Shown piece by piece: positions 27,474 to 36,765 of a stretch of 64,000 nucleotides of DNA. A program made the translations under genes and the position numbers. Numbering within the stretch: the stretch's first letter is position 1; every line of letters starts with the position of its first letter. This DNA comes from Planctomycetaceae bacterium (GTDB lineage Bacteria; Planctomycetota; Planctomycetia; Planctomycetales; Planctomycetaceae). Below the pieces are notes generated by a model. The model searched no databases. It had not been told where the DNA came from and worked only from the letters and a program-made list of their open reading frames with translations. The DNA lies in contig JAKFUF010000045.1 of NCBI GenBank assembly GCA_021732845.1, positions 43,857 through 107,856 of the forward strand. Direction: 5' to 3'.

Positions 27474-28487
27474 CTACATTTTCACAATTGTCGCCTTTTC
27501 CGCATTCTCATCAAACCACGCGACAGTGTCACGCATCGCCTCTTGAAAGTCGACTTTCGGCGCGTAGCCCAGTTCGCGTCGCGCCTTGTCGATGCAGTAG
27601 TCGAGGTTGAGTGCCAGGAACTTGTAGCGCGCACTGGAAAGCAGCGGCGCCTCGCACGCCCCCCGCCAGCGGGCCAGGGTCTCACTGACCTTCACCAGAG
27701 TGCGTGCCACAAAGAGCGGAACACGCCGTTTGGGCGGGGCGTAACCGGCATTGGCGGCCACGGTTTGCAGGAATTCACGCTTGGTGACCAGCCGGCCGTC
27801 GGTGATGTTGTAGACCTGCCCCACGGCCTGCGGCACGTCGAGCGCCAGGAAGATCGCATCAACAAGGTTGCCGACGAACGTATTGTTCATCAACTGTTCG
27901 CCGCTGCCAAAGAACCGCACCTGCCGCGACTTGAGCCGCCTGAGAAGCTGTGGCAGCACTGTGCGGTCGCGCGGCCCGTAGATAAACCCCGGACGCAGGA
28001 CCACCGCCGGCAGCTTGTGGTCTCGAATATGCCCCAGCACCAGTTGCTCGGCCTCGGCCTTCGTGCGGGTATAGCCGTCCAACCCGGTGAGGGAAATCGG
28101 GTCCAGTTCGTCGGTGCCATAATGGTCGCGGGCGGGATACACGCCCAGCGAACTCAGATGGACGAAACGCTGCAGGGGTTGCCGTTCGACTTGGAGCAGT
28201 AATTGCTCCAGCGCACGAACATTCACAGCGCGGTAGTCTTCCGTTTTGCCCCAGTCGCCAACCTTCGCGGCGCAATGCACGATGTGCGTGACGCCGGCAA
28301 GGCCTTGTGACAAGGCGTTGCTGCTTTCCATATCACCGGGAGAAAGCTCCACGCCCAGCGACTGCAGAAAGCCCGTGTCACTTTCCGGCCGCACCAAGGC
28401 TCGCACCAGCCAGCCCTGCTCCACGGCACGCTGAGCCACATGGCTGCCCACAAGGCCCGTGGCTCCGGTAATCAACAGCCGTCGCAT
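27474..28487 (-). CDS. NAD-dependent epimerase/dehydratase (extended SDR)
   Basis: A 337-residue extended short-chain dehydrogenase related to the 3-beta-hydroxysteroid dehydrogenase/epimerase group. The nucleotide-binding motif TGATGLVG (7-14), the acidic GDMES segment and the catalytic YTRTK (YxxxK) are visible. An alternative GTG start at 28505 overlaps the stop of the upstream gene (GTGA); either way the gene is coupled to the two membrane protein genes before it. Substrate unknown. Confidence 0.85.
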   Translation of the reverse strand: MRRLLITGATGLVGSHVAQRAVEQGWLVRALVRPESDTGFLQSLGVELSPGDMESSNALSQGLAGVTHIVHCAAKVGDWGKTEDYRAVNVRALEQLLLQVERQPLQRFVHLSSLGVYPARDHYGTDELDPISLTGLDGYTRTKAEAEQLVLGHIRDHKLPAVVLRPGFIYGPRDRTVLPQLLRRLKSRQVRFFGSGEQLMNNTFVGNLVDAIFLALDVPQAVGQVYNITDGRLVTKREFLQTVAANAGYAPPKRRVPLFVARTLVKVSETLARWRGACEAPLLSSARYKFLALNLDYCIDKARRELGYAPKVDFQEAMRDTVAWFDENAEKATIVKM

Positions 28488-28501
28488 GCACTGGTCCGCC
28501 G

Positions 28502-28723
28502 TCACAGGCCCCAGGACAAGAGCGACAACAGCACCAGGATCGCGAGCATGAAGCCCATGATCTGCGCGAACACCTTCCCCGCGCGGCGCAGAATGACCGG
28601 CGGGGCCTCGTTGCGGCTGGCGCTATACACGAGGCTGATGACCACCACCAGCGGCAGCAGGTACCAGGTCCGGCCAAGCGTCTGCACGTCGGCCGCCAAC
28701 AACGGATGAAGAAGCAGGGGCAT
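28502..28723 (-). CDS. Small two-helix membrane protein
   Basis: A 73-residue protein with a first membrane helix (WYLLPLVVVISLVYSA) and a second near the C-terminus (IMGFMLAILVLLSLLSWGL), joined by a short basic loop. Its ATG shares a base with the TGA of the preceding gene (TGATG), and its stop overlaps the possible start of the SDR gene. Function unknown. Confidence 0.75.
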   Translation of the reverse strand: MPLLLHPLLAADVQTLGRTWYLLPLVVVISLVYSASRNEAPPVILRRAGKVFAQIMGFMLAILVLLSLLSWGL

Positions 28724-29580
28724 CAGGCTGTTGTCCGATCTTTGCCGGGTGTCCCGTCGGCTGGGTCCTCTTCATCGTCCTGAGACTCGTACGCGGGACC
28801 TTCCAGGTTGTCCCAAATCGCGAGCACATTCAGCAGCCCGGCCACCATTGTATACAGCACGCCGAGTTCGAAGCGGGCTCCAAGTTGAGCGTGGGCGCGG
28901 GCCAGATCGGTCCGTTGGTCGCCGTCGTACAGGCGGTTGGGCGGCTGCTTGTCACGCAGCGGCGCGCCGTAGGAATCGACAATGCTCCGCGGCAGGCTGC
29001 CCTCAAACCATCCCTGCCGAAGACCAGCCTGCGGACCCTCCACCTGCCCCTCGAACTGTCCGGCCAGCCTCCGCTGCGCGTCGGGAGCCACCTTCCAGTC
29101 AATGTGAATCTCGGTCAGCTTTCCGCGCACCGGAAATTCGCCGTCGGCAGTCTTAAAAGTCCCGGAGACATTGCCTTCCCAACTGGGAAACCCCTGGTCG
29201 GCGTTCCGTTTGAAATCAACGGTCCCCTTGAGCGTTCCCGAATCGAGTGTGCCGGCAAAGCTTGAGCTGAATGGTTTCTCAACCTCGTCCGAAAAATCGG
29301 CGGGCGTGCGAAATTCCCACTGAAGAATGGCTGGCCAGGCGGCCACACCGGCGAAGAACTGGCAGACATATGGCCACGTCCGGCGTTCTGGATGCCAGTC
29401 GAAATACAGCACCTTGCCGTCACCCAGCCGCATTCCGAACAGGAATGTTCCCAGGATGCAGATGCTGTAGAGCGCCCCTTTGAAGTAACGGCCCTGATAA
29501 AAATGCCCCAGACCGGGTACGGCCAGCGTGAGCAGGGCCGACCGGATCGGCTGGTGCAACTTTTCTGAGGCGTTCGACAT
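28723..29580 (-). CDS. DUF6677-like membrane protein
   Basis: A 285-residue protein. The N-terminal segment LLTLAVPGLGHFYQGRYFKG and the following ICILGTFLFGMRLGDGKVLY resemble the planctomycete DUF6677 family (small GlyxxxGlyHxxQGR membrane proteins). The middle is a soluble beta-rich region (~105-190, FAGTLDSGTLKGTVDFKRNA), and a last membrane helix lies near residue 245. It is the first gene of a three-gene overlapping operon with the 73-residue membrane protein and the SDR enzyme. Function unknown. Confidence 0.65.
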   Translation of the reverse strand: MSNASEKLHQPIRSALLTLAVPGLGHFYQGRYFKGALYSICILGTFLFGMRLGDGKVLYFDWHPERRTWPYVCQFFAGVAAWPAILQWEFRTPADFSDEVEKPFSSSFAGTLDSGTLKGTVDFKRNADQGFPSWEGNVSGTFKTADGEFPVRGKLTEIHIDWKVAPDAQRRLAGQFEGQVEGPQAGLRQGWFEGSLPRSIVDSYGAPLRDKQPPNRLYDGDQRTDLARAHAQLGARFELGVLYTMVAGLLNVLAIWDNLEGPAYESQDDEEDPADGTPGKDRTTA

Positions 29581-29712
29581 CGACCATGCGTTCCGCGATA
29601 CCCGTCAATCTGGAACGGATTGTGTTCCAATGTAAGGCGACATTTTAGGATGCGGCAGACAACATCGCCAGATGTCTTTGTTTAAGTGCATGGCAGCCCG
29701 GCAACCGACCGG

Positions 29713-30099
29713 ATGTCAAAAATCCTGGAAACTCTCGCCTCGGGAACGCCTGCCGAGGTAAAATTCCTGGAAACAATGCTCCGTTACGCCGTGAACGCCG
29801 GATCCATTGGCGAATCTGAGTTGGCCGCTGCCGTGGCCGCATCCTTTCCCCAGCAAGTGAGCACATTGATGCCAACCCTCGCCGAGACATGGATGGAACG
29901 AGGAAAGCAGGAGGGCCGAGCCGAAGAGCGGCTGTTCCTGATCACCCGACAACTTAACCGGAAATTTGGCGAAGCATTCGAGCCGGCAATGCAATCGCAG
30001 TTGGAACAGCTTCCCAGCGCGGACTTGGACCGTCTGGCTGACGAACTGCTGGATTTCAAAACGGTCGACGAACTCCGCCATTGGCTCGCAAATCGCTAA
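29713..30099 (+). pseudogene. C-terminal remnant of an Rpn-type nuclease/transposase (DUF4351 end)
   Basis: About 128 residues. The final part (FLITRQLNRKFGEAFEPAMQ, then LPSADLDRLADELLDFKTVD) resembles the DUF4351 tail of Rpn-family recombination-promoting nucleases; the preceding helix with GKQEGRAEERL is the usual junction. The N-terminal PD-(D/E)XK nuclease domain is missing and no good ribosome binding site precedes the ATG at 29713, so it is probably a decayed gene. A short functional protein cannot be excluded. Confidence 0.55.
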
Positions 30100-30116
30100 G
30101 GCGGGAACATCAGTTC

Positions 30117-31793
30117 TCAATACCACTGGTATGTGTATAACTTCAGCCGCTCCGCGGCGCCGGGGGAAAAATCCTTCTCGGTGACACGGCGGCTGGGATG
30201 GTCCAGCGCCTTGAGCAACCGGGCGTCGGCGATCTGGTAGCCGGTCCAGTCTGTCGATTTTCTGCCGTTCAACATCTGGCGTGTGTCAAACAGGAACTCG
30301 GTGATCCCCTCTCGGATCATCGGATCGGGATTGTCGAGCAGCGGCAGCAGTCGCAGCGCTCCCTCCGGAGAGGTCGGGTGATGCATGATCTGCACGCACG
30401 GGGGAATGTTGCCCCGCAGCACCTGGCGGACGTTGTACGACATCACCCACGTATCGACGGGTAGAACAGCATACAGGTAGACCGCAATGGCGAGCGCGAC
30501 CGCTTGATTGCGGACGACCCAGGCGAACGACTTTCCCCGCCACATCTTGAGGACCACCAGCACCAGCCCGGCAATGACCGTGCTGATTCCCAGCATTCCC
30601 ACGACGCGCATCCGCGTCATGCCGTTGAAGCCGATGTAGATGAACAGCCGGTTGAAGACCGCCACCGCCAGCAGCAGGTTCAGGAAGGCCCAGACCATCG
30701 CCAGCCGCCGCAGGGCCGGCATGCGCGGGTCGAGCAGCATCGGTCCGCGAAACATGGCCGACAGGGTCAGCGTGGCCAGGGCGAGGGCCACCGTCAGCCA
30801 CGCGGCCCCTTCATGGGCATAGCCGGAGTAGTGGAACTTCGGCGGGAACACGCGAAAGGCCAGTGTCGAAAACTCGAAGCCCAGGTAAGCCACAAACAGG
30901 ACGATCAGCACCTGCAGCGTGTTGCGAAACGCCAGATAGAGTTCGCACGCCTGTGGCTCAGCCCCGACCGGCAATTCCCCTGCCTCTTGCCCGGGCGTCG
31001 GAATGAACGGCCGCAGCAGTCCGATGGAGAGCCACGCGATGCCGATCCAGAAAAACACCCGCAGCGTCGAGCTGACAATGTCCCCGAGGAACCGCTCGAT
31101 TTCCTGCAGCAGGACCGTGAGCTTGTGGTCGATCCACTGCATAACATCGGGATTGGCCATGACAAAGATCGCCAGGAAGACCGCCGCGGCAATCGGCGGC
31201 AGCAGCCACGCCAGCGCGTGGCTCAGACTGGGCATGCGAAACCAGCGTCCCACCAGGGATTTGAGCCACAGGCCATAGGTGACCACACCCGCCGCTCCCG
31301 CAGGGAGCAGTGCGCCCAGAAACCTGAGCAGATCAAGAATGTAGACCGCGCCACCGGAAAGGCTGATCGACACGCAGCCCAGCAGCATCAGCCCCAGGGC
31401 AAACGCCAGTCCATTTCCACACCAGACGAGCCGGGCCGCCGCGGCCCACGACATCAGCATGACAATGGCCGCCTGCCAGCCCCGCTGGCGGGTGCGCGCT
31501 CCCAAGGCAACCAGCAACGGCGCAGCAGCCAGAAAAGCCGCATATCCGGCGAAACCCTGTCCGAAATAGATCGTGACATCCGCCAGTGCCACCAACAGTC
31601 CAATGACCAAAAACTCCCGCCAACTGACGGCCAACCGCTCGCGCTCGAAAAAATTGTGGAACGCCTGGCCGGCAAGCTGCACCTGCTCCACCAAGTCCAA
31701 GTCGCCCTGTGTGACAGGGCGGTCGGCAACAGCAGTTCCAGCGCGAAGTCCAGAGTACTGGCCCGGCGAGACCGGAGCGGCGGGTTCTTCCAT
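30117..31793 (-). CDS. DUF4173 family multi-pass membrane protein
   Basis: A 558-residue protein with about 12 predicted membrane helices and a soluble C-terminal ~110 residues (from HHPTSPEGALRLLPLLDNPD to the end). The central part (VFFWIGIAWLSIGLLRPF, and GFNGMTRMRVVGMLGIST) matches the DUF4173/DUF4153 pattern. Function unknown. The ATG at 31793 is preferred; a GTG at 31820 is possible. Confidence 0.75.
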   Translation of the reverse strand: MEEPAAPVSPGQYSGLRAGTAVADRPVTQGDLDLVEQVQLAGQAFHNFFERERLAVSWREFLVIGLLVALADVTIYFGQGFAGYAAFLAAAPLLVALGARTRQRGWQAAIVMLMSWAAAARLVWCGNGLAFALGLMLLGCVSISLSGGAVYILDLLRFLGALLPAGAAGVVTYGLWLKSLVGRWFRMPSLSHALAWLLPPIAAAVFLAIFVMANPDVMQWIDHKLTVLLQEIERFLGDIVSSTLRVFFWIGIAWLSIGLLRPFIPTPGQEAGELPVGAEPQACELYLAFRNTLQVLIVLFVAYLGFEFSTLAFRVFPPKFHYSGYAHEGAAWLTVALALATLTLSAMFRGPMLLDPRMPALRRLAMVWAFLNLLLAVAVFNRLFIYIGFNGMTRMRVVGMLGISTVIAGLVLVVLKMWRGKSFAWVVRNQAVALAIAVYLYAVLPVDTWVMSYNVRQVLRGNIPPCVQIMHHPTSPEGALRLLPLLDNPDPMIREGITEFLFDTRQMLNGRKSTDWTGYQIADARLLKALDHPSRRVTEKDFSPGAAERLKLYTYQWY

Positions 31794-32099
31794 GACAAGA
31801 CCTGTGCAAGTGTCGTACACGCCAAATGGAAACGAGCGTGGCCCGGCGTGTTTGACCGAGATTGTATGCGAAATGTCAAAAGGTCATAGCCGAGTGTCTG
31901 CAGGGCGAACGTGGTTGTTGCTGGAATTGAGAGTTTAGAGGCCAGGTGTCAGATTTTCCTGGCCTGCTGAAGCCGGTAAAATACTTCGCCCATCAGGGGT
32001 CACTTGAAGGCTCAAAACCCCAAATTCAAAATACTGCACAAACAGGTGAACAAGGCTTGGGGCGAAAAAATCACAGCCTCGGAGCAAAAGACGACATTA

Positions 32100-32560
32100 C
32101 GCTGTCCTGACAACATTGGCCGGCACATGCATCTGGAGTTGCGCGATCCCTCGCTCCCGATCCGGCCGCCGAACCAACAGCCTTTATTCGCGTCAATTCG
32201 CGTTCATTCGCGGTTTCTCCCCGCATGTCTGTTGACCGATGTCGGCCAGTTGAATTTCGGAACCGCGAATCGACGCGAATCGGCTGCCTTTGCAGGGGCG
32301 TGTCACACGTTCTTGTCATGCACCCCGTGGGTCGGTTCTCGCTCACCGGACGGCTTGCGCCGTGCCTCTCAAATGGAAGCGGAAGGACCCTCGGGTGAGC
32401 CACAAATGGCTCGGAAATCCTTCGAAGAAGCCGGATCGTCGGTTGTTCGCGGCTCTGGAGGACCAGTGCACTCCCGTCACGCCGATCGACCAATGGAAAC
32501 AACCGGTTTGTCCCAGCGTAACACCGGACGGCTTGCGCCGTGCCGCTGGCACTGGATTGC
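32100..32560. repeat. Dispersed repeats upstream of the beta-propeller gene
   Basis: No gene seen between 31794 and 32703. The stretch contains a TTCGCG-family inverted pair (32176-32282), a hairpin CACCGGACGGCTTGCGCCGT at 32343, and another copy of the same half-site at 32522. These sequences also occur in the 9.3 kb array, at 34.0-34.4 kb and at 52.47 kb. Confidence 0.7.
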
Positions 32561-32703
32561 TCGCCGCCCAGCCAGCCAAGATGCGAGTCACGGATCGGCA
32601 GATGCGTCACGTTCGCAATCCCGCCACTGGCCTTGCCGTCCGCTTGCGAAACGTCTTCAATGCGACGGAACGGAGTCATGCAATGGTCACGGGAGAGACG
32701 ACG

Positions 32704-33975
32704 ATGGTTCGCCAGGCGGATGTGAGTTACGGGTGCCGCACGAGGATCCTCACGACCGGACTCATGCTGCTGATCCTGACCTCGGTTTGCGGTTCGCACG
32801 CGTCCGCTGGTGACTGGCCGCAGATTCTCGGCCCCAACCGCGATGGCGTGGTGGCCGGAGAAAAGCTGCTCGACAAGTTTCCGGCCAAAGGGCCGGAAGA
32901 GCTGTGGCGGTATCCCGTGGGCGACGGACTGGCCGGCGTGGCGGTGGCCGACGAGTGGCTGGTCCTGTTTCATCGCCAGGGCGACCAGGATGTGTGCGAA
33001 GGGCTCGACGCCGCGACCGGCAAAAGCCTCTGGAAGGCCCCTTTTCCCACCCGCTACGTCAGCGGCATTTCGGAAGACCAGGGGCCGCGCTGTGTGCCCG
33101 TTTTGCATCAGGGCGTGGCTTACCTCTACGGTGCCGCCGGTGGCCTGCATGCGGTGGAGATCAAGAGCGGGAAAAAGCTTTGGTCGCGACCCGTCAACAA
33201 GGAATTCAACGCGCCTGAAGGCTACTTCGGCGCTGGCAGCACGCCGCTGGTCGAGGGTGACAAGCTGATCGTGAACATCGGCAGCCGCGAAGGAGCCGGG
33301 GTTGTCGCCTTCGCCCTCAAGGATGGGGCAACGGTCTGGAAGTCGACGAGTGAATTGGCCAGTTATTCCGCCCCGGTGGCTGTCACCCATGAGGGAGTGC
33401 GGCACCTGATTGTGGTGACGCGGCTCAACACGGTCTCGCTGGATCCCGCGACGGGCGCGGTCCGCTGGAAGCTGCGGTTTGGCCAGACCGGACCGACGGT
33501 CAACGGCGCGAGCCCGATTGTTTCTGGCAATCATCTGTTCCTGACTGCCAGCTATGGCATTGGCGCGGTCCTGGCCGAGTTCACGGCAACCGATGTCAAA
33601 ACGATTTGGACCAATGACGACACCCTCTCCAGCCAGTATCCGACGCCAGTTCTGGCGGGCACCGTCCTCTATGGGATTGATGGCCGCCAGGATGCTGGAC
33701 CAGCGAACCTGCGGTGCGTGGAACTGCTGACAGGCAAGGTCCTGTGGAGCCAGGACGGCTTTGGCATGGCCTCGCTCATTCGCGCTGACGACAAACTGCT
33801 GATGTTGAAAACCGATGGCACGTTGGTGCTCGCCAAAGCCATGGTCGAAGGGTATCAGGAACTGGGCTCGGCGAGCGTCTTCGACACCACCGCCCGGGCA
33901 TTGCCGGCCCTGTCAAACGGCCGGTTGTTTGCCCGCGACACGAAGGTGCTGAAGTGCCTGAAGGTCGGCCCATGA
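32704..33975 (+). CDS. Secreted PQQ-like beta-propeller protein
   Basis: A 423-residue protein with a signal peptide (ILTTGLMLLILTSVCGSHAS) and an eight-bladed PQQ-like repeat fold: recurrent A.(D/S)G..LW/VRW words such as LDAATGKSLWKAPF, IKSGKKLWSRP and LDPATGAVRWKLRFG. The start DWPQILGPNRDGV is a hallmark of planctomycete members, thought to be exported. Function unknown. GGGAG lies eight bases before the ATG at 32704; a second ATG at 32683 is possible. Extension further upstream translates repeats. Confidence 0.85.
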   Translation: MVRQADVSYGCRTRILTTGLMLLILTSVCGSHASAGDWPQILGPNRDGVVAGEKLLDKFPAKGPEELWRYPVGDGLAGVAVADEWLVLFHRQGDQDVCEGLDAATGKSLWKAPFPTRYVSGISEDQGPRCVPVLHQGVAYLYGAAGGLHAVEIKSGKKLWSRPVNKEFNAPEGYFGAGSTPLVEGDKLIVNIGSREGAGVVAFALKDGATVWKSTSELASYSAPVAVTHEGVRHLIVVTRLNTVSLDPATGAVRWKLRFGQTGPTVNGASPIVSGNHLFLTASYGIGAVLAEFTATDVKTIWTNDDTLSSQYPTPVLAGTVLYGIDGRQDAGPANLRCVELLTGKVLWSQDGFGMASLIRADDKLLMLKTDGTLVLAKAMVEGYQELGSASVFDTTARALPALSNGRLFARDTKVLKCLKVGP

Positions 33976-34039
33976 AGCTCCGCGACCAGGGGCGGTGCTG
34001 ATCAACCGGGCGACGTGGCGGGAGGGCGAAGCTCCTGCT

Positions 34040-34437
34040 GAGCTGCGGTGGACTCGCGCCGTTCCGCTTTCATTTTGGCGGCACGGCGCAAGCCGTCCGG
34101 TGAGTGAGGACCGACCCGTGTGGCTCACCGGAGGGCTCGCGCCCTGCCGCTTTTATTTTGGCGGCACGGCGCAAGCCGTCCGGTGAGTGAGGACCGACCC
34201 GCGTGGCTCACCGGAGGGCTCGCGCCCTGCCGCTTTCATTTTGGCGGCATGGCGCAAGCCGTCCGGTGAGTGAGGACCGACCCGTGTGGCTCACCGGAGG
34301 GCTCGCGCCCTGCCGCTTTCATTTTGGCGGCATGGCGCAAGCCGTCCGGTGAGTGAGGACCGACCCGTGTGGCTCACCGGAGGGCTCGCGCCCTGCCGCT
34401 TTCATTTGAGCGGCACGGCGCAAGCCGTCCGGTGAGC
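34040..34437. repeat. Tandem 83-bp hairpin repeats
   Basis: Units begin TCACCGGAGGGCTCGCGCCC at 34125, 34208, 34291 and 34374 (exact 83-bp period), preceded by a diverged partial unit at ~34040. In each unit GGCTCGCGCC...GGCGCAAGCC and TCACCGGA...TCCGGTGA pair to form a long hairpin whose loop is TTTCATTTT. Single copies of the hairpin occur in at least four other gaps. Confidence 0.9.
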
Positions 34438-34464
34438 GCGCAAAGGCGGCTCGCTCGCGGGGAA

Positions 34465-34938
34465 TCACGCCCCCGACTTCACCGCGAGGAAGAACCCTCC
34501 GCTCTCGTAGAGCGCCGCGGCGGTGAACCGGCACCAGCGCAGGCGGGCGATCATCTGGACCGGCGGCAGCGGAGCGGCTGGCTCCGTGTCCAGCTCCAGC
34601 AGGTCCTCGAGGTTCTCGGTCGCGACGCCTTGTGAAGGCTCTGTTCCCTCGAAGGTCAGCGCGACGGTGCGGTAGGGCAGTGGCTTCGCATGCCGGAAGC
34701 GGATCCCCTGGGGAGAGATGTCGCAGCACTCCACGAACAGTGGGCCGGTCGCGTCCTCGCCCATCAGCAGCCGGCCGTTGTCATCCACCGGGTCCAGCCG
34801 CAGACGTGCCGGAAACCGGACACGATGTGCATCGCGTCGATCGAACAGCCGCCCGCTGGTCTGCCAACTCGCCGAGAGTTCGCCAACATAGCGCAGAAAA
34901 TCCCGGTCGACCGATGAACGAGCAGTGGTCGCTGGCAT
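34465..34938 (-). CDS. PilZ domain protein
   Basis: A 157-residue protein with one PilZ domain, the cyclic-di-GMP sensor fold. Motifs: FDRRDAHRVRFPARL (the RxxxR stretch, imperfect) and DISPQGIRF (DxSxxG). The remaining N-terminal ~35 residues are helical. The ATG at 34938 is preferred; an extension to 35157 has Arg/Cys-rich, non-domain sequence. It might act on motility or secretion; no partner is adjacent. Confidence 0.8.
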   Translation of the reverse strand: MPATTARSSVDRDFLRYVGELSASWQTSGRLFDRRDAHRVRFPARLRLDPVDDNGRLLMGEDATGPLFVECCDISPQGIRFRHAKPLPYRTVALTFEGTEPSQGVATENLEDLLELDTEPAAPLPPVQMIARLRWCRFTAAALYESGGFFLAVKSGA

Positions 34939-35192
34939 GGTGTGCTGGCCTGGCAAGACTCCGCGGCCGGTGCCTTGGAATCGAGCCTTCAAGAGTCTGG
35001 GGTGTGAATCAAAGTTGCCGTCGGCATGCGGTGTATTCTCCAAGACTAGCTCACGAACTTCGCCGGGGCAAAAAGTTCCGCACCGGCGGGCCATGGCCGC
35101 CACCGCTGGTGTTCGACCGCTTGTGGAACCTTCATGCACATCACAAAATGGCGTCAAAATCGTCAGTCCTCCTGCCCGCTGGGAATGCTTTC

Positions 35193-36437
35193 ATGGTAAC
35201 TCTTGCTCGGGTCAGTTTTGCTCGCTGCGGAACCCCTGGCGCGGATGGGCGGCTGGCGCCACCTTCCTCATCCGCTGTCGGGGTTCCTCGCTCACGGGTC
35301 AGTTTTGCTCGCTGCGGAACCCCTGGCGCGGATGGGCGGCTGGCGCCACCTTCCTCATCCGCTGTCGGGGTTCCTCGCTCACGGGTTAGTTCTGCTTGGT
35401 TCCTGCAACTCTGCAGGTGGTGCGTCTGCGGCCTGATTGTGTTCGGCCTCATTTCGCTTCCGGCCCGGCTCGTCGCCGCCGATGCGCCAGCGGAACATGC
35501 CGTCACCGAGGACGACACGCGGATCACGCTGCAAACGCCGCAGTTGTCGGCTTCGATCAAAAAGCGGGGTTATGTCTCGGGTATTGAAGCCGGGTCGTTC
35601 GTCGACAAGCAGACACAGGCGCACGACCTGGGGTTCGGGCTGGACATCGTCGACTGGATCATGGAGCCAGGTTCCGATGAAGCGTACCGCGACCAGCTCA
35701 CGGGTGACCTGAAGTACGAGATCGACAACCCTTATCACGGGAAGATCCCCAAGCGGTCGATTGAAGGGCCGCAGATCTGCACGCAGGCGAAGCAGCTTTC
35801 ACCCAAGGTCATTCGTGGCCGGGATTTTACAGCCATCCAGCAGAGCCACCGGTACACGATTGCGGCCCCCGGCAAGAAGACCGGTTCCCTGTGGGAACAG
35901 ACAATCGTGTTTCCGGCCGGGAAGCGGTATTTCATTTCCGGCGACCGCATCACCACCATGAACGACAGTCCGTCGCTCTTCCTGCGGATCGACATGCCGG
36001 GGCATATCAAGCACAACCGGGGCGACACCTTCAGCGAAGTCTTTTTGAGCTACCACGGCCGCATCAAATCCGGTGAATTCTTGGAGAACTTCGCCCCCGA
36101 CGAAAAGTTTCTCTACACCCGTGACGACGCCAAGATTCCCCAGCGCGTCATCCGTGGCTACCACATTCGCAACCCCAAGACCGGCAAAGACGGCCCGTGG
36201 CTCGCCGGCATGACCCTCCAGCCCGAAGCCGTCTCCCAGGCCTGGTGCCACCAGCGGGGCTACATCTGCATGATTGAAGAATTCGGCGGCCGCCCGATCA
36301 AGGCGGGTGAATCTTTCCAGGCCGCGTTCATCGTCGGCTACTTCGATTCCATCGAAGACATGCAGCAGGTCTACGACGCCCATCGCGGACACTCCGGTCT
36401 GGAAGTCAGCGAAGCCGGTTGGAAACTGCTCAAATAG
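35193..36437 (+). CDS. Exported protein of unknown function with a repeat-invaded 5' end
   Basis: The conserved-looking part begins at a hydrophobic segment (FLQLCRWCVCGLIVFGLISL) and a cleavage-like RLVAADA, then about 330 residues of beta-rich soluble sequence (e.g. VPEDDTRIT-like start, SHRYTIAAPGKK, GEFLENFAPDEKF). Upstream, two identical 87-bp repeats (29 codons each) keep the frame open back to an ATG at 35193, so the real start may be lost, non-ATG or at 35193. I do not recognise the family; the fold looks like a sugar-binding or galactose-mutarotase-like beta domain, which is a guess. Confidence 0.6.
   Translation: MVTLARVSFARCGTPGADGRLAPPSSSAVGVPRSRVSFARCGTPGADGRLAPPSSSAVGVPRSRVSSAWFLQLCRWCVCGLIVFGLISLPARLVAADAPAEHAVTEDDTRITLQTPQLSASIKKRGYVSGIEAGSFVDKQTQAHDLGFGLDIVDWIMEPGSDEAYRDQLTGDLKYEIDNPYHGKIPKRSIEGPQICTQAKQLSPKVIRGRDFTAIQQSHRYTIAAPGKKTGSLWEQTIVFPAGKRYFISGDRITTMNDSPSLFLRIDMPGHIKHNRGDTFSEVFLSYHGRIKSGEFLENFAPDEKFLYTRDDAKIPQRVIRGYHIRNPKTGKDGPWLAGMTLQPEAVSQAWCHQRGYICMIEEFGGRPIKAGESFQAAFIVGYFDSIEDMQQVYDAHRGHSGLEVSEAGWKLLK
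35211..35384. repeat. Two identical 87-bp direct repeats, each a hairpin
   Basis: Copies at 35211-35297 and 35298-35384 are identical as read, both starting GTCAGTTTTGCTCGCTGCGG. Within a copy GCGGAACCCC pairs with GGGGTTCCTCGC and GCGGATG with CATCCGC. A third, diverged copy lies at 51333-51416 upstream of the DUF2071 gene. Confidence 0.85.
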
Positions 36438-36494
36438 TAGTCACTGTGCGTTTCACGGTGCTGGCTGAAGGCCGATCCTAAATCACGAGAAAGG

Positions 36495-36740
36495 GAACCA
36501 CGAATCAAACGAATCAAACGAATGACACGAATCGCAACAAGATGGATTTCATCACCCGCGATGCCAAGCCGGTTGACGATTCGTGACATTCGCAATATTT
36601 GTGCAGATTCGTGGTTGATTTTCTGACCACACGATCCTCTGAACGTACCGCCCGGCCAGCCGACTTCATCAACAGAGTACCTGGCCCCCCGTACCACGCC
36701 GCCATCAACCGGCGGCCCCTTTGTCATTTGTCATTTGCCT
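36495..36740. repeat. TTCGTG-family inverted pair and a GTCATTT arm before the Gfo/Idh gene
   Basis: Left arm 36498-36541 (ACCACGAATCAAACGAATCA, AACGAATGACACGAATC) and right arm 36580-36622 (GATTCGTGACATTCGC ... GCAGATTCGTGGTT) form a hairpin. At 36719-36738 there is a short TTGTCATTTGTCATTTG arm. No gene is visible in 36438-36765. Confidence 0.75.
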
Positions 36741-36765
36741 TTCCTCTTCCCGGAACTTCGACCTG

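Noticed and set aside
30504..31889. Long plus-strand frame of 461 codons opposite the DUF4173 gene
   Set aside because: Composition (Gln/Arg/His-rich) is typical of the antisense of membrane-helix coding sequence.
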